This document shows, piece after piece, positions 10,784 to 19,927 of a stretch of 64,000 bases of DNA. The position numbers and the translations under genes are program-made. The number at the start of each line of letters is the position of its first letter. The first letter of the stretch is position 1. This stretch comes from Bradyrhizobium diversitatis (GTDB taxonomy: Bacteria > Pseudomonadota > Alphaproteobacteria > Rhizobiales > Xanthobacteraceae): NCBI RefSeq assembly GCF_016031635.1, contig NZ_JACEGD010000011.1, forward strand, positions 310,001 through 374,000. The letters are read 5' to 3'. The notes beneath the pieces were generated by a model that worked only from the letters and a program-made list of their open reading frames with translations, was not told the origin of the DNA and did no database searches.

Positions 10784-11365
10784 TCAGGCCGACATCACTC
10801 CCTTGCGCCCGAACGGATCGAGCAGGCGCACGACCTCGCAGACGGCGACGAGGCCGGCGAGCCAGGCGACATTGGTCAGCCCAATGCGCGTGACGATGGC
10901 TGCGGTGAAGGCGGCCTCTCCGCCCAGGAGCGGCGTGGCGGCGAGCAGCGCGAGCTCGTAGGCCGCATAGGCGGCAACGAGCGCGAGCACCAGCATCCGC
11001 GTCGTGCGGCTCTGCGGCAGCATGCGGAGCACGGCCGACGCCACTGCGGTCGCCAGCAGCGCAGCCGCGCCAATGACGAAACCCCAAGCGATGGTGCTGC
11101 CATCGATGGGATAGTGCAGCGCGCCGAAACCGATGCTCTGGTTCACGAGCCAGGCGCCGGTGACGACGAGCAGCGCCGGACGCAGCAGCAGCATCGCAGC
11201 CGCGACCACGGCGAAGGCCGCGAACGGCGTTGCACAGGCGAACGCAAAACTTGCGAGCGCGCACGATACCGTCAGCAGCGCGAAGCCGAACATCGGCCCG
11301 AGACGCGGCGCCACCGGATGGAGGCGGAAACCGTCGCCGCCGGACGGCAGGATATTGAGAGCCAT
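10784..11365 (-). CDS. Unidentified multi-pass membrane protein, probably in the cobalamin-riboswitch operon
   Basis: A 193-residue protein with about five or six hydrophobic segments (starting near residues 25, 48, 90, 120, 150 and 168) and short polar loops, including a distinctive GAWLVNQSIGFGALHYP stretch around residues 70-86. The gene lies 61 bp downstream of the BtuB-like receptor on the same strand, with no obvious terminator between, so it is probably read from the same B12-riboswitch-controlled transcript. Size, topology and context fit an S-component-like vitamin or cobalt transporter (compare BtuM, CbtA-type proteins), but I do not recognise the family, and no ATPase or EcfT gene is adjacent. 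Function is therefore inferred from context only. Confidence 0.8.
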   Translation of the reverse strand: MALNILPSGGDGFRLHPVAPRLGPMFGFALLTVSCALASFAFACATPFAAFAVVAAAMLLLRPALLVVTGAWLVNQSIGFGALHYPIDGSTIAWGFVIGAAALLATAVASAVLRMLPQSRTTRMLVLALVAAYAAYELALLAATPLLGGEAAFTAAIVTRIGLTNVAWLAGLVAVCEVVRLLDPFGRKGVMSA

Positions 11366-11426
11366 AAGTGATCTCCTTCTCTTCGAGTTTTAGTCCATTT
11401 GGGCGCCCGTGACAGCCCCATTGAAA

Positions 11427-13655
11427 TCAAAACGTGGCGCCGGCCTTGAGCAGATAGGTGCGACCGGGTAGCGGATAGGCGCTGAAACGACCGTCCGTGA
11501 AGGTGCTTGCGACGGCGTAGTCGTAGTAGAGCGCGTTCAGCACATTGTTGATGCTGAGTGACCAGAAGCAGCGCTCATATTGGCCGCTGAGCTTGAGGTC
11601 GATCGTGCCATTGGCGGGAATCGGCTTCTGGGTTCCGGCCTGGTCGTTGTCCATGCGACGCTCGCTCCAGAAGCGCGCGGTGGCGTCCAGCACCAGATAG
11701 TTCTGCCAGATGTTCCAGGTGAGGCCCGCGCTCGCGGTGTAGCGCGACACCAGCGGCACGTCGTTGCCCGCCCAGACGCCTTCGCGGAAGACGGCCCGTG
11801 TGTAGGCCATGCCGGAACGCACCAGCAGGGCGTCGTTGATGCGATAGGAGACGCTGGTCTCCGAGCCGTAGCGGCGGGTCGGATCCAGATTGGTGTTGTA
11901 GAACAGGATGGGATTGAAATGGATCTCGTTGGCGAGGTCCATCAGATAGAGGCTGCTCTGCATCTGCAGTCCGCCTCCTCTGATGCGCAGCCCGCCCTCG
12001 ATGTCCTGCGAGGTCTGGGTCTTGAGCTGGAACGTCTGTGGGAGCGGATTGAAGAACGGGTCGAACGAAGGGCCTGACGACACCCGCTCGTCGACGTCAG
12101 GCGTACGGAAGGCGCGCGCAACCCGGCCGAACAGCGCGACGGTGTCGTTGAGGCGATGCTCCGCACCGAGATGCAGCGCATATTGCGTCTCGTCGCTCCC
12201 GAGTGGAAGCGCGCCGATATCGGCGTTGAACGGAGCCGCCGGGTCGAAATTGTCACGTGCCGAGAGATTGGTGTTCTGCACCCGGGCGCCGTAGGAGATA
12301 TCGGTCGCCGGTGCGACGCCGAGCGTGTGCTGGACATAGCCCGCAACCGTCCGCTGCCTGAGATCGTAATTGTGCCAGGGAGCGAGACCCTGGCCGGCGC
12401 CGCGGTTCTGCTGAAAGGTCGCATCGTAGTAGTCGACGCCGGTCAGCACTTGCGAGGGCATTCCGAGCAGAAGGCTCTTCACGCTGAGCCGCGGCGTGAT
12501 CGACCATGTCGTAAGGTCAGCATCGACATAGGTCGACGTGAATAAAGCCGGGACCGGCGCCGGGCTCGAGAAGAACGCGCTCTGCTGCTTCTTGTCGCGC
12601 ACGCCGCCGTCGACGATGAGATCGACGCCGTTGACAAGAGTTTTCGTGAAGCCCGCGGTCGCGCCAAAACCCTGCTGATTGGCGTAGTTGAAGGGCGTGC
12701 TGGTCCCTCGCCGGCTGGTCGCGAGCTCGTCGACGCCGAGGGAGGGATCGACGGTGCGGCCACCCGGCAGTCGCAGCTCCTGATTGTCACCGGTGACGGT
12801 CAGGAAGGCGGTCAGGCCCGGCGTCGTGTAGTTCAGATTGCCGACGCCGTTCTCCTGGGAATAGCGATTGTTGTCGCGATAGCCGTCGGTCCTGACGGCA
12901 TTGCCGTAGAACGAGGTCGACCACGGACCGGAATTGACCGCGGCCGAGACGTTGCCGAGCCTGGTATTGAACGAGCCGAAACCGGCCTCGATGCGCGCTG
13001 TCACGGGCGGGCCGCCGACGCCGTTCTTGGTGACGATGTTGATGACGCCGCCGACCGCATTGTCACCATACAGTACCGCACCGGAATTGCCGCGCGTGAT
13101 CTCGATGCGCTCGATGGCATTGAGCGGGATGGTGGAGAGGTCCACCTGCGCCATATCGATGTCGTTCAACCGCCGTCCGTTGACCAGCACCAGCGTGTTG
13201 GCCGTGGCGAAGGCACCGAAGCCGCGCAGGTCGACACTGGTCCTGGCACCGATCTGGCCGCCATAGAACGTCGTGATCTGGGCACCCGGCACCTGCGCCG
13301 CGATGATCTCGGCCAGCGTCTGCGACGGTGCATGAGCGATGTCCGTGGCCGTAATGACGGTCGTGGCGGCGCCGACGATCCCGCCATTGCCGGCGGCGGC
13401 CTCGTTGCCCGAGCCGGACGAGCCGGTCCCATTCGGCGCCCCGTCCGGCGCCGCTCGGCGCCGCCCCGCCTCGCCCTCGCCGATCGCCCTGGCACGGGTA
13501 CGGTTCTGATCGTCGGATCTGGTCACCTCGACCGGTGGCAGCTGCTCGGCGACGGACTGCTGGGCGTGGACGATGGAGTGATCGAGCGAATACAGCGAAA
13601 CGGCCGCAACGATGCCGGCGCAGCGGCGCCCGGCGGCAGTGACAATACGGGACAC
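11427..13655 (-). CDS. btuB: TonB-dependent receptor, BtuB-like (cobalamin uptake)
   Basis: Outer-membrane gated channel for a B12-type ligand. The 742-residue protein has a signal peptide ending near VHAQ (about residue 32), a Ser/Gly-rich spacer, a plug domain (about 105-215) with TLAEIIAAQVPGAQ, VDLRGFGAFA and the GAVLYGDNAVGGVINIVTKNG-type end, and a 22-strand-type barrel ending in a terminal Phe. The start is GTG at 13655, with GAGG eight bases upstream. Ligand assignment rests on the cobalamin riboswitch about 130 bases upstream rather than on the barrel sequence. The unidentified membrane protein follows. Confidence 0.9.
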   Translation of the reverse strand: MSRIVTAAGRRCAGIVAAVSLYSLDHSIVHAQQSVAEQLPPVEVTRSDDQNRTRARAIGEGEAGRRRAAPDGAPNGTGSSGSGNEAAAGNGGIVGAATTVITATDIAHAPSQTLAEIIAAQVPGAQITTFYGGQIGARTSVDLRGFGAFATANTLVLVNGRRLNDIDMAQVDLSTIPLNAIERIEITRGNSGAVLYGDNAVGGVINIVTKNGVGGPPVTARIEAGFGSFNTRLGNVSAAVNSGPWSTSFYGNAVRTDGYRDNNRYSQENGVGNLNYTTPGLTAFLTVTGDNQELRLPGGRTVDPSLGVDELATSRRGTSTPFNYANQQGFGATAGFTKTLVNGVDLIVDGGVRDKKQQSAFFSSPAPVPALFTSTYVDADLTTWSITPRLSVKSLLLGMPSQVLTGVDYYDATFQQNRGAGQGLAPWHNYDLRQRTVAGYVQHTLGVAPATDISYGARVQNTNLSARDNFDPAAPFNADIGALPLGSDETQYALHLGAEHRLNDTVALFGRVARAFRTPDVDERVSSGPSFDPFFNPLPQTFQLKTQTSQDIEGGLRIRGGGLQMQSSLYLMDLANEIHFNPILFYNTNLDPTRRYGSETSVSYRINDALLVRSGMAYTRAVFREGVWAGNDVPLVSRYTASAGLTWNIWQNYLVLDATARFWSERRMDNDQAGTQKPIPANGTIDLKLSGQYERCFWSLSINNVLNALYYDYAVASTFTDGRFSAYPLPGRTYLLKAGATF

Positions 13656-13781
13656 AATTGTAACCTCGGCATGACGTCAGTGGCACGTCACAGCGAACGA
13701 GGCTTTACGGCGGAGCGATCGATGGCTCCGGCAAAGCTAATGTCTGTACTCCCCGACCGACATCTTCGCGTGTGACCACGG

Positions 13782-13970
13782 CTGACGGCAGGTCTCCTGG
13801 CTCGCGGGTCGTTACCTCTGCGTCGCCTTCCCAGGACCGAGATTCCCAGTGGCGTAGGACGAGAGATTCACCGCTTACAGTTGCGGGGGCAGCCATGGCA
13901 TTGAGAAGATCCCGACCTTGGGACATCTCGCACCACGTTCCCTTTTGATCTCCATAAGGAGAACCGTCGG
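13782..13970 (-). promoter_or_regulatory. Cobalamin riboswitch (adenosylcobalamin aptamer)
   Basis: Read on the minus strand, the segment has the hallmarks of the class in order: ACGGTTCTCC with a small hairpin, AAAAGGGAACGTGGTG, the core GGCTGCCCCCGCAACTGT (about 13878-13895), the B12-box GCCACTGGGAA (around 13843-13853), and the closing GCCAGGAGACCTGCCGTCA, whose GCCGTC can pair with the 5' GACGGT to close P1. It ends roughly 125 bases before the GTG of btuB, leaving room for an expression platform. Binding of the coenzyme is expected to switch off receptor synthesis. Confidence 0.95.
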
Positions 13971-14076
13971 CGGCCAATCTACGGGGCGTCCAGGCCGGGA
14001 GTCAATCGACCGCTGGCATCTTGGCGCAGACGCGATCGGCCGGCTCCACAACGAATCGAGCAATGCCCTGCGCCGC

Positions 14077-14334
14077 CTACGTTCGCCCCCGCGGGCGCTG
14101 GGCCTGAGCCCAGGCGACAGCGACATCCCGCGGCGGAGCGTCGAGGCGCTTGATCGGCGTCAGTTCGCCGGACGCCGAGACGATCGCGGTCTCTTCGCGC
14201 CGGCAGCGCGTGCAGACGAAACGGACCTCATGCGGGGATGCCGACCAGCTTGAACGTTTCACGTTGGCGGCCATCGGCCAGGCATCGCAGTGCGAGCACG
14301 ATACCAGGAACCGGCCGGGATCGAGCATACCCAT
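14077..14334 (-). CDS. Small Cys-pair protein (zinc-ribbon-like)
   Basis: An 85-residue protein with two CxxC pairs, CSHC near residue 13 and CTRC near residue 42, separated by about 25 residues. That spacing suits a small zinc ribbon. The remainder is charged and soluble, with no signal peptide. It ends about 100 bases before the cobalamin riboswitch on the same strand. The start is uncertain: ATG at 14328 is also possible and no strong ribosome-binding site is seen. I do not recognise the family and no function is claimed. Confidence 0.55.
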   Translation of the reverse strand: MGMLDPGRFLVSCSHCDAWPMAANVKRSSWSASPHEVRFVCTRCRREETAIVSASGELTPIKRLDAPPRDVAVAWAQAQRPRGRT

Positions 14335-14601
14335 TCCATCGGACTCCGCGTCCTGCCCACTGCTTCCAATGACTACCTATGTGAATCGTTCCGGTGCCTC
14401 GGCACCGTCGACGCCACGGACGCGGGAGCCTGCGCGTTGCTCGCCGTTCCCACGAGACCTCCGGCGTTGTCGATTTCAAAGCTTGCGAATCTCATACGAT
14501 GTCCCCCTGCTCCGATCGAGCCTATCAGATCAAAACGGCGGGGACGATGGGGGCCGGGGATCGCGCGGTTGCGACGCCGCGCAAGGCAGAAGGCAATCCG
14601 C

Positions 14602-14814
14602 TCAGCGAGCCCCCTTGAGGGTGCAGGATGTCGTGCAGGTGACCGTGGTGCCGCGATCGCACGATCTGCAGGCGTTGACGCACTGGTTCAGGTCGCGTGG
14701 ATTGTAGCTGTAGTTTCGTATCGGACAGCTCGACGTCGTCGAGCCGGTGATGTCCCGCTCCTGGTCGCAGGCCGCCGTCATGAGCGCGAATATGATCACG
14801 GCAACGAGGCGCAT
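14602..14814 (-). CDS. Small Cys-rich putative lipoprotein
   Basis: A 70-residue product beginning MRLVAVIIFALMTAACDQ, a short hydrophobic signal ending in TAAC that resembles a lipobox, followed by a mature part with seven further cysteines (patterns CVNAC, CRSC, CTTSC). It is probably exported and either lipidated or disulphide-bonded. A GAGAGGG element lies upstream of the chosen ATG. A longer frame upstream lacks support. The family is unknown to me. Confidence 0.6.
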   Translation of the reverse strand: MRLVAVIIFALMTAACDQERDITGSTTSSCPIRNYSYNPRDLNQCVNACRSCDRGTTVTCTTSCTLKGAR

Positions 14815-14968
14815 GGGACTTGCCCTCTCAGGCACAGCACGATGATACTCGCGAGGTGCGCTGCATTGCAACGAACCCCGGCCTTCCCACCACGAGCCAC
14901 CGCCGATCAGCGATGCCCGCGTGCTGCGAGAATGCGCGCTAAATGTTAAGAACGGATTTCAGCCGGCC

Positions 14969-15145
14969 TCAGGCCGCAGCCGTGGTCGCGATCGCCTGCC
15001 GAATATCCACCGCCAGCTGGCGATACTGTTCCCCGAGCCTCAGATAGAACTCGCGCTTGGTGCCGTCGGTGGCGAGCTTGGCGATCAGCTCGCATTCGGC
15101 GGTGAGCGTCTCGAACCGTTCCAACCTGTCCTGAAGTTCTGTCAT
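14969..15145 (-). CDS. Small conserved helical protein
   Basis: A 58-residue soluble protein starting MTELQDRLERFETL. It is almost entirely amphipathic helix (heptad-like Leu/Ile spacing) and ends in an Ala/Thr-rich tail. The chosen ATG has GGGGAC upstream; extension to 15232 adds residues of different character. I associate this type of short protein with Bradyrhizobium genomes, but its role is unknown. It is transcribed in the same direction as the adenylate cyclase upstream of it, about 100 bp away. Confidence 0.6.
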   Translation of the reverse strand: MTELQDRLERFETLTAECELIAKLATDGTKREFYLRLGEQYRQLAVDIRQAIATTAAA

Positions 15146-15247
15146 CGGCGTGTCCCCGTCAAACGCCACAAGGACAGCTAACCTAAATCCGGGAAATAGG
15201 TCACGGCGAACATCGTTATGGGGTAGCATCAATTATTCCGCGGCAGC

Positions 15248-16984
15248 CTATTTCTGCTCGAGCCGCCAGGCGCCGTCCCAAGCGGCATCCGGCGGATTGG
15301 CCGCGAACTGCGCGATGCGGCCGAGCATCGCGCGCGAGGGACCGTCGCCGGGGACCGCCTCGAGCGCCGCGTTGAAGGCAGCACGTGCGTCGTCGAAGCG
15401 CCGGGCACGATACGCGGCGAGACCTTCGACATAGTGCGTGCGCAGGCTGACTTGCGCATCGGTGAGTGCGCCCGGTCGCGCCATCACCTCGAAGATCGCC
15501 TGCGGCGCGCTTTGGCCCGCGACCGCAAGACGGTCGATCTCGCGCAATTCGAGGCGAGATCCAATCGCGTCCGCAGTCGCTTGCGAGACCAGGATGCGGG
15601 TGCCGTAGACCTTGTTGACGGCCTCAAGCCGCGAGGCGAGATTCACGGCGTCGCCCATCACGGTAAAGCTCATCATCAGCTCGGAGCCGATGCTGCCGGT
15701 CAGGACCTCGCCGGTGGCGATGCCGATCCGCAGATCGCACGGCGCGGGCATGGCGCGGATACCGAGCAGATCGGGCAGCTGCTTCTGCAGCGCGGGCACC
15801 TGGTCGGCCATCTCGACAGCGGCAAGCCCGGCGAGTAGGGCCTGCGCGTCCTCTTCGACGAAGGGCGGTCCCCAATAGGACATGATGGCGTCGCCGATAT
15901 ATTTGTCGATGACGCCGCGATTGCTCCTGATGGGGCCGGACATCATCGTGAAATAGTGGTTCATCACCTTGACGAGGCCGCGCGGGGTCATGCCCTCGCT
16001 CATCGAGGTGAAGCCGCTCATGTCGCAGAACATGATGGTCATGACCCGGCGCTCGCCGTCGATTGCGACCTCCGGCCGCTCGATCAGCCCCTGCACCACC
16101 TTGGGGTCGATGTAGCGGCCAAAGGTCTCGCGGATGCGCTCGTTGTGCCGCAACTGCTCGATCATGCGGTTGAAGGCCGCGGCGAGCTCGCCGATCTCGT
16201 CCTGCGTCGAGACGGCGATGGGCTTGTCGAACCGGCCCGCCTCGACCTCGCGGGTGCCGGCCAGCAGCAGCCGCACCGGACGCGTGATGCCGCTGGACAC
16301 CAGCAGCGCAAAGGCAAATCCGACGATCGCCGCGAGCAATGTCACGACTCCCGAAACGATGATCGTCTGATGCTGGCGGCTGATCACCTGCGACGTCGAG
16401 AAGAAGACCTGCGCCAGCATATCGCCGCGGATCGTATCGATCTTCCGGTTGAACTGTTCGCGCGTCACGTCGATGTGTTCCAGCGTGCCGCGCGCCTCGG
16501 CCATCTGCTTGGCTTCGACCTGCTTGAGGAGCTTCGCATGGTCCTCGCTCAGGTCGCGCCGCAGCTCGACGACGGCGGTCTCGATGCGGATATCGATCCG
16601 TCCAAGCGCGGCATTGTCGGAAAACGTCCTGGGGTCCTCGATGATCGCGTTGATCAGCTTGCGCGCGGCCTCAGCCTCCTCCTCGATCTTGCGGTCCGAT
16701 TCCTCGACGTCGCGAAGGCGCGCCGTATAGGCCTCCTCATCCGACGGCGCCTCCATCCGGGTCATGACCATCCGCCGCAGCGCCAGCCCCCGCTCCAGCG
16801 AGCGACTGCTGGCGCGCGCCAGATGGCTATAGGCCGGGATGTAACGGTTGGTCAGCTCGTCGAGCAGGACGCCGACCTGACTCGACATCACCATCGACAG
16901 GATCGAGGTGACCAGCATCAGGACGATCAATCCGAGGGCGATTCCGACAATCTTGCGCCGGATCGACTGGTTGAAAATCGGCAT
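15248..16984 (-). CDS. Membrane class III adenylate/guanylate cyclase with HAMP domain
   Basis: Makes cyclic nucleotide at the inner membrane in response to an unknown periplasmic cue. From the ATG at 16984 (MPIFNQSIRRK) it has 578 residues: TM1 at about 11-33, a helical periplasmic domain (34-205) like four-helix-bundle sensors, TM2 at 208-232, a HAMP domain (233-285), and a class III catalytic domain with the metal-binding aspartates Asp321 (FCDMSGFTSMSEG) and Asp365 (KYIGDAIMSYWG). About 80 C-terminal residues look like a TPR pair (YVEGLAAYRARRFDDARAAF). A longer frame up to 17089 lacks a plausible start. Divergent from the transglycosylase gene. Confidence 0.92.
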   Translation of the reverse strand: MPIFNQSIRRKIVGIALGLIVLMLVTSILSMVMSSQVGVLLDELTNRYIPAYSHLARASSRSLERGLALRRMVMTRMEAPSDEEAYTARLRDVEESDRKIEEEAEAARKLINAIIEDPRTFSDNAALGRIDIRIETAVVELRRDLSEDHAKLLKQVEAKQMAEARGTLEHIDVTREQFNRKIDTIRGDMLAQVFFSTSQVISRQHQTIIVSGVVTLLAAIVGFAFALLVSSGITRPVRLLLAGTREVEAGRFDKPIAVSTQDEIGELAAAFNRMIEQLRHNERIRETFGRYIDPKVVQGLIERPEVAIDGERRVMTIMFCDMSGFTSMSEGMTPRGLVKVMNHYFTMMSGPIRSNRGVIDKYIGDAIMSYWGPPFVEEDAQALLAGLAAVEMADQVPALQKQLPDLLGIRAMPAPCDLRIGIATGEVLTGSIGSELMMSFTVMGDAVNLASRLEAVNKVYGTRILVSQATADAIGSRLELREIDRLAVAGQSAPQAIFEVMARPGALTDAQVSLRTHYVEGLAAYRARRFDDARAAFNAALEAVPGDGPSRAMLGRIAQFAANPPDAAWDGAWRLEQK

Positions 16985-17302
16985 GGGTTGCGGAAGGCAA
17001 AGGCCAAAAGAACGGAACGAGGGAACTCCATACACCGGACTGGCTGCGGGAACACGCGCAATCTTGGCCCTCCTGGCGTCCCGTACCATGCAACCGTCGC
17101 GCGAGACCGACCGTTAACGAAGGTTAGCGATCCTGCCCTTTTCTCCTTTGCGGAAGTTCCCACGGCGCATCCGTTTTTCGCCGCATTGTTGCGACAGCGT
17201 CAGGAACGCGGGACGATGCCTCGGCATCGTTCGATATTCGATTCTCAAGCCGCATGTCGTCGCGGACCTTGGTTTGTAGTGGTTTCGCAGGGGGACCATC
17301 AA
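16985..17302. other. Divergent intergenic region, cyclase/transglycosylase
   Basis: A 318-bp stretch between two divergent genes, presumably carrying both promoters. Apart from short low-GC patches near 17110-17160 I see no gene, repeat or recognisable operator. Confidence 0.5.
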
Positions 17303-19489
17303 ATGAACCAGTGCCTACGCTCGCTCGCGTGTTTCGTTGCTGTGGCCGCGATGGCCCTCCTTCCCACGGAACTGGTCGCGAAAAGCAGCCAGAAATCGGC
17401 CGCGCCGAAGAAAACGCATGAAGCGAAAGCCGGCAAGCACCGCCATGCTTCCGCCGGCAAGGCACGGCACGCCAAGCGTGCCGAGGCCAGGCGCAAGTCG
17501 AAGAAGACGGTCGAGCCCGCCGATAGGCCGGCACCGCCGCCGCTGACCGGCGACCTCGCCGCGCTGAAGGACTCCATCGATCTCGCGCGCAAGGGCAAGA
17601 CGAATGACGCGAGCGCGGCGCGCGACCGCATCGCCGATCCTGCCGGACAGAAACTCGCCGACTGGTTCATGCTGCGCCATTCCGAGAGCACCGCCAATTT
17701 CAAGCGCTATGCCGCCTTCCTCGCCGCCAATCCGGACTGGCCGAGCAGCGCCCTGCTCCGCCGCCGTGCCGAGGCGCGGCTGTGGCAGGAGAAGGCCGAC
17801 GCCGCCACTGTGCACAAGTTCACGATGGACCGGCCGACCAGCGCCAAGGGCAAGTTTGCGCTCGCCCGCGTATTGCGCGCTGAGGGCGATACCGACAGCG
17901 CCGCCCGGCTCGTGCGCGAAGCCTGGCGCGCCGACGAATTGTCCGAGCGCAGCGAGGAGGATTCCTACGAGGCGTTTCGCGATCTTCTGTCCATGGACGA
18001 TCACCGCGCGCGCATGGACAAGCGGCTCGGCGCCAAGGATTACGCAGGCGCGAGGCGCGCCGCCAAACGGCTCGGCGAGGATGAGCTCGCGATCGTCAAG
18101 GCCTGTGCCGCGGTCACCGGCAAGGAGAGCAAGGCCAAGGACTATCTCGAGGACGTGCCGGCCGAAGCGCGCCGCGATCTCGGCTATGTGCTGTGCCGCG
18201 CCCAGTGGCATCTTCAGAACGACCGCATCGACGATGCGGCCGAGATGATCCTGGCCGCTGCGCCCGGCATGATGTCCGCCCAGGACACCGATGCCTGGTG
18301 GCGCGAGCGTCGCATGCTCGCACGCAAGCTGCTCGACCAGGGCAAGTCCAGGACCGCCTACGACGTGGTGCGCACGGCGGCCGTTCCGGAAAAGGAGGTG
18401 TACCGCGTCGACTATCACTTCATGTGCGGCTGGATCGCGCTACGCTTTCTCGACGATCCAACGACGGCGATGATGCACTTTGCCGCCATCGACGAGGGCT
18501 CGTCCAATCCGATCGCGCTGTCGCGGGCCCATTACTGGCGCGGCCGTGCCGCCGAAGCCATGGGCGCCATGGCCGATGCACGCATGAGCTATCGGGCGGC
18601 GGCACGCTATCAGACCGCCTATTACGGCCAGCTCGCCCGCGCAAGGCTCGGCCTCGACCAGATCGAGCTGCGTCCGCCCTCGCCTGTGCTGGCCTCGACC
18701 GACACGCCCCCCGAGGACGAACGCGTGCGCGCGGCCGACATGCTCTACGCCATCGGCGAGCGCAACATGGTGTTCTATTTCGCCGAGGACCTCGCCAAGG
18801 AGAGCAGCGATGTCGCAGCACTCGAGGCCCTCGGCGAGGTTGCCCGCCGGCGCAACGATGCGCGCGTGATGCTGGAGGTCGGCAAGACGGCGCTGGCGCG
18901 CGGGCTCGCGCTCGACCACTACGCCTTCCCCACCATCGGCATCCCCGAGCACAAGCAGGTCGCACCAGCGATCGAGACCAGCGTAATCTATTCGGTGGCG
19001 CGCACCGAAAGCTCGTTCGACCAGCGCGACAAGTCCCATGCCAACGCGGTCGGGCTGATGCAGGTGACGCCGGAAGCGGGCCGCGACACCGCCAAGCGCT
19101 TCGGCCTGACCTATGACTGGAGCAAGATGGTCTCCGATCCCGTCTACAATACGCAGATGGGCGCAGCCGAGCTCAGTGCGCTCTTTTCGGAATACCGCGG
19201 CAACCAGATCATGACTTTCGCCGGCTACAATGCCGGGCGTGGCCGCGTGCGCGAATGGGTGCAGACGCGCGGCGATCCCAGGGACCCCAATGTCGATCCG
19301 GTCGACTGGGTCGAGCGCATCCCGCTGTCGGAGACCCGCAACTACGTCCAGCGCGTGATGGAGAACGTGCTGGTCTACCGCACAAGGTTCGAGGGCAGCG
19401 GCATGGTCGCCGGCAAGAGCGACCAGCGCGTCGTCACGCAGGAGGCCGGCGCAACGGCACCCGTGGCGGCCGCAGCGCCCGCACCCTAG
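17303..19489 (+). CDS. slt: Soluble lytic murein transglycosylase
   Basis: Cleaves peptidoglycan glycan strands to give 1,6-anhydro-MurNAc ends in the periplasm. The 728-residue protein starts with a signal peptide (MNQCLRSLACFVAVAAMALL, cleavage near VAKS), then a Lys/Ala-rich linker, a long alpha-superhelical U/L domain, and the C-terminal SLT domain with catalytic Glu569 in ARTESSFDQ, followed by GLMQVTPEAGRDTA and FAGYNAGRGRV. The open frame extends much further upstream, but the ATG at 17303 gives the signal peptide and has GCAGGGGG about ten bases before it. It is on its own, divergent from the cyclase. Confidence 0.94.
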   Translation: MNQCLRSLACFVAVAAMALLPTELVAKSSQKSAAPKKTHEAKAGKHRHASAGKARHAKRAEARRKSKKTVEPADRPAPPPLTGDLAALKDSIDLARKGKTNDASAARDRIADPAGQKLADWFMLRHSESTANFKRYAAFLAANPDWPSSALLRRRAEARLWQEKADAATVHKFTMDRPTSAKGKFALARVLRAEGDTDSAARLVREAWRADELSERSEEDSYEAFRDLLSMDDHRARMDKRLGAKDYAGARRAAKRLGEDELAIVKACAAVTGKESKAKDYLEDVPAEARRDLGYVLCRAQWHLQNDRIDDAAEMILAAAPGMMSAQDTDAWWRERRMLARKLLDQGKSRTAYDVVRTAAVPEKEVYRVDYHFMCGWIALRFLDDPTTAMMHFAAIDEGSSNPIALSRAHYWRGRAAEAMGAMADARMSYRAAARYQTAYYGQLARARLGLDQIELRPPSPVLASTDTPPEDERVRAADMLYAIGERNMVFYFAEDLAKESSDVAALEALGEVARRRNDARVMLEVGKTALARGLALDHYAFPTIGIPEHKQVAPAIETSVIYSVARTESSFDQRDKSHANAVGLMQVTPEAGRDTAKRFGLTYDWSKMVSDPVYNTQMGAAELSALFSEYRGNQIMTFAGYNAGRGRVREWVQTRGDPRDPNVDPVDWVERIPLSETRNYVQRVMENVLVYRTRFEGSGMVAGKSDQRVVTQEAGATAPVAAAAPAP

Positions 19490-19564
19490 GCGACGTCGCC
19501 GGGGCTGGACACGGCGCCTGCCAGGTTGCGTCGCTGCGGCTTCCACGCGAGCGCCGTCGCGTAG

Positions 19565-19927
19565 CTAGGTGTCACCTCCTTCCATCGTGATCGGATCGCG
19601 ACCGTCCGAATATGCGCTGGTCAAGATTCTTGCGAAGGCGAAGGCGTGGATCGTGCAGCTCCAGCAGAAGACGGCACCCAGGACCGTAAACATCTCGACC
19701 GCGTTGCGAGCGGCGACCTCGACGTTCCCGGAGGCCAGCTCGTTGCGCCCTGGCACCGACCATTGCATCAGCAGCGTCACGAGTTCGCCGCGCCGGTAGC
19801 AATCGTAGTCACAGTAGAGGCGCTGCGTCCGCACATGCCGGACATAGCCGGACCGGATCGATCGCGAGCAGGTGCTGCACGTGTCCGCGCACAACGGGGG
19901 CTCGTGATTGACCACCATGAACTTCAT
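19565..19927 (-). CDS. Cys-pair (zinc-ribbon-like) small protein, third gene of a coupled operon
   Basis: A 120-residue protein beginning MKFMVVNHEPP. Near residue 17 it has CSTC, then SGYVRHVRTQRLYCDYDCY, giving a CxxC-X(18-20)-CxxxC pattern. The same design, with shared SGxxR and YCDxxCY words, occurs in the gene just upstream, so the two are paralogues. The C-terminal half adds one hydrophobic stretch (TVLGAVFCWSCTIHAFAFA) with another CxxC. Its ATG overlaps the upstream stop as ATGA, which decides the start and implies translational coupling. Function unknown. Confidence 0.7.
   Translation of the reverse strand: MKFMVVNHEPPLCADTCSTCSRSIRSGYVRHVRTQRLYCDYDCYRRGELVTLLMQWSVPGRNELASGNVEVAARNAVEMFTVLGAVFCWSCTIHAFAFARILTSAYSDGRDPITMEGGDT

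Noticed and set aside
13705..13977. 90-codon minus-strand frame upstream of btuB
   Set aside because: It coincides with the cobalamin riboswitch; the peptide contains the translated aptamer and has no independent support.
15956..17302. Large N-terminal extension of the lytic transglycosylase frame
   Set aside because: It is antisense to the adenylate cyclase, and the ATG at 17303 gives a normal signal peptide and ribosome-binding site.
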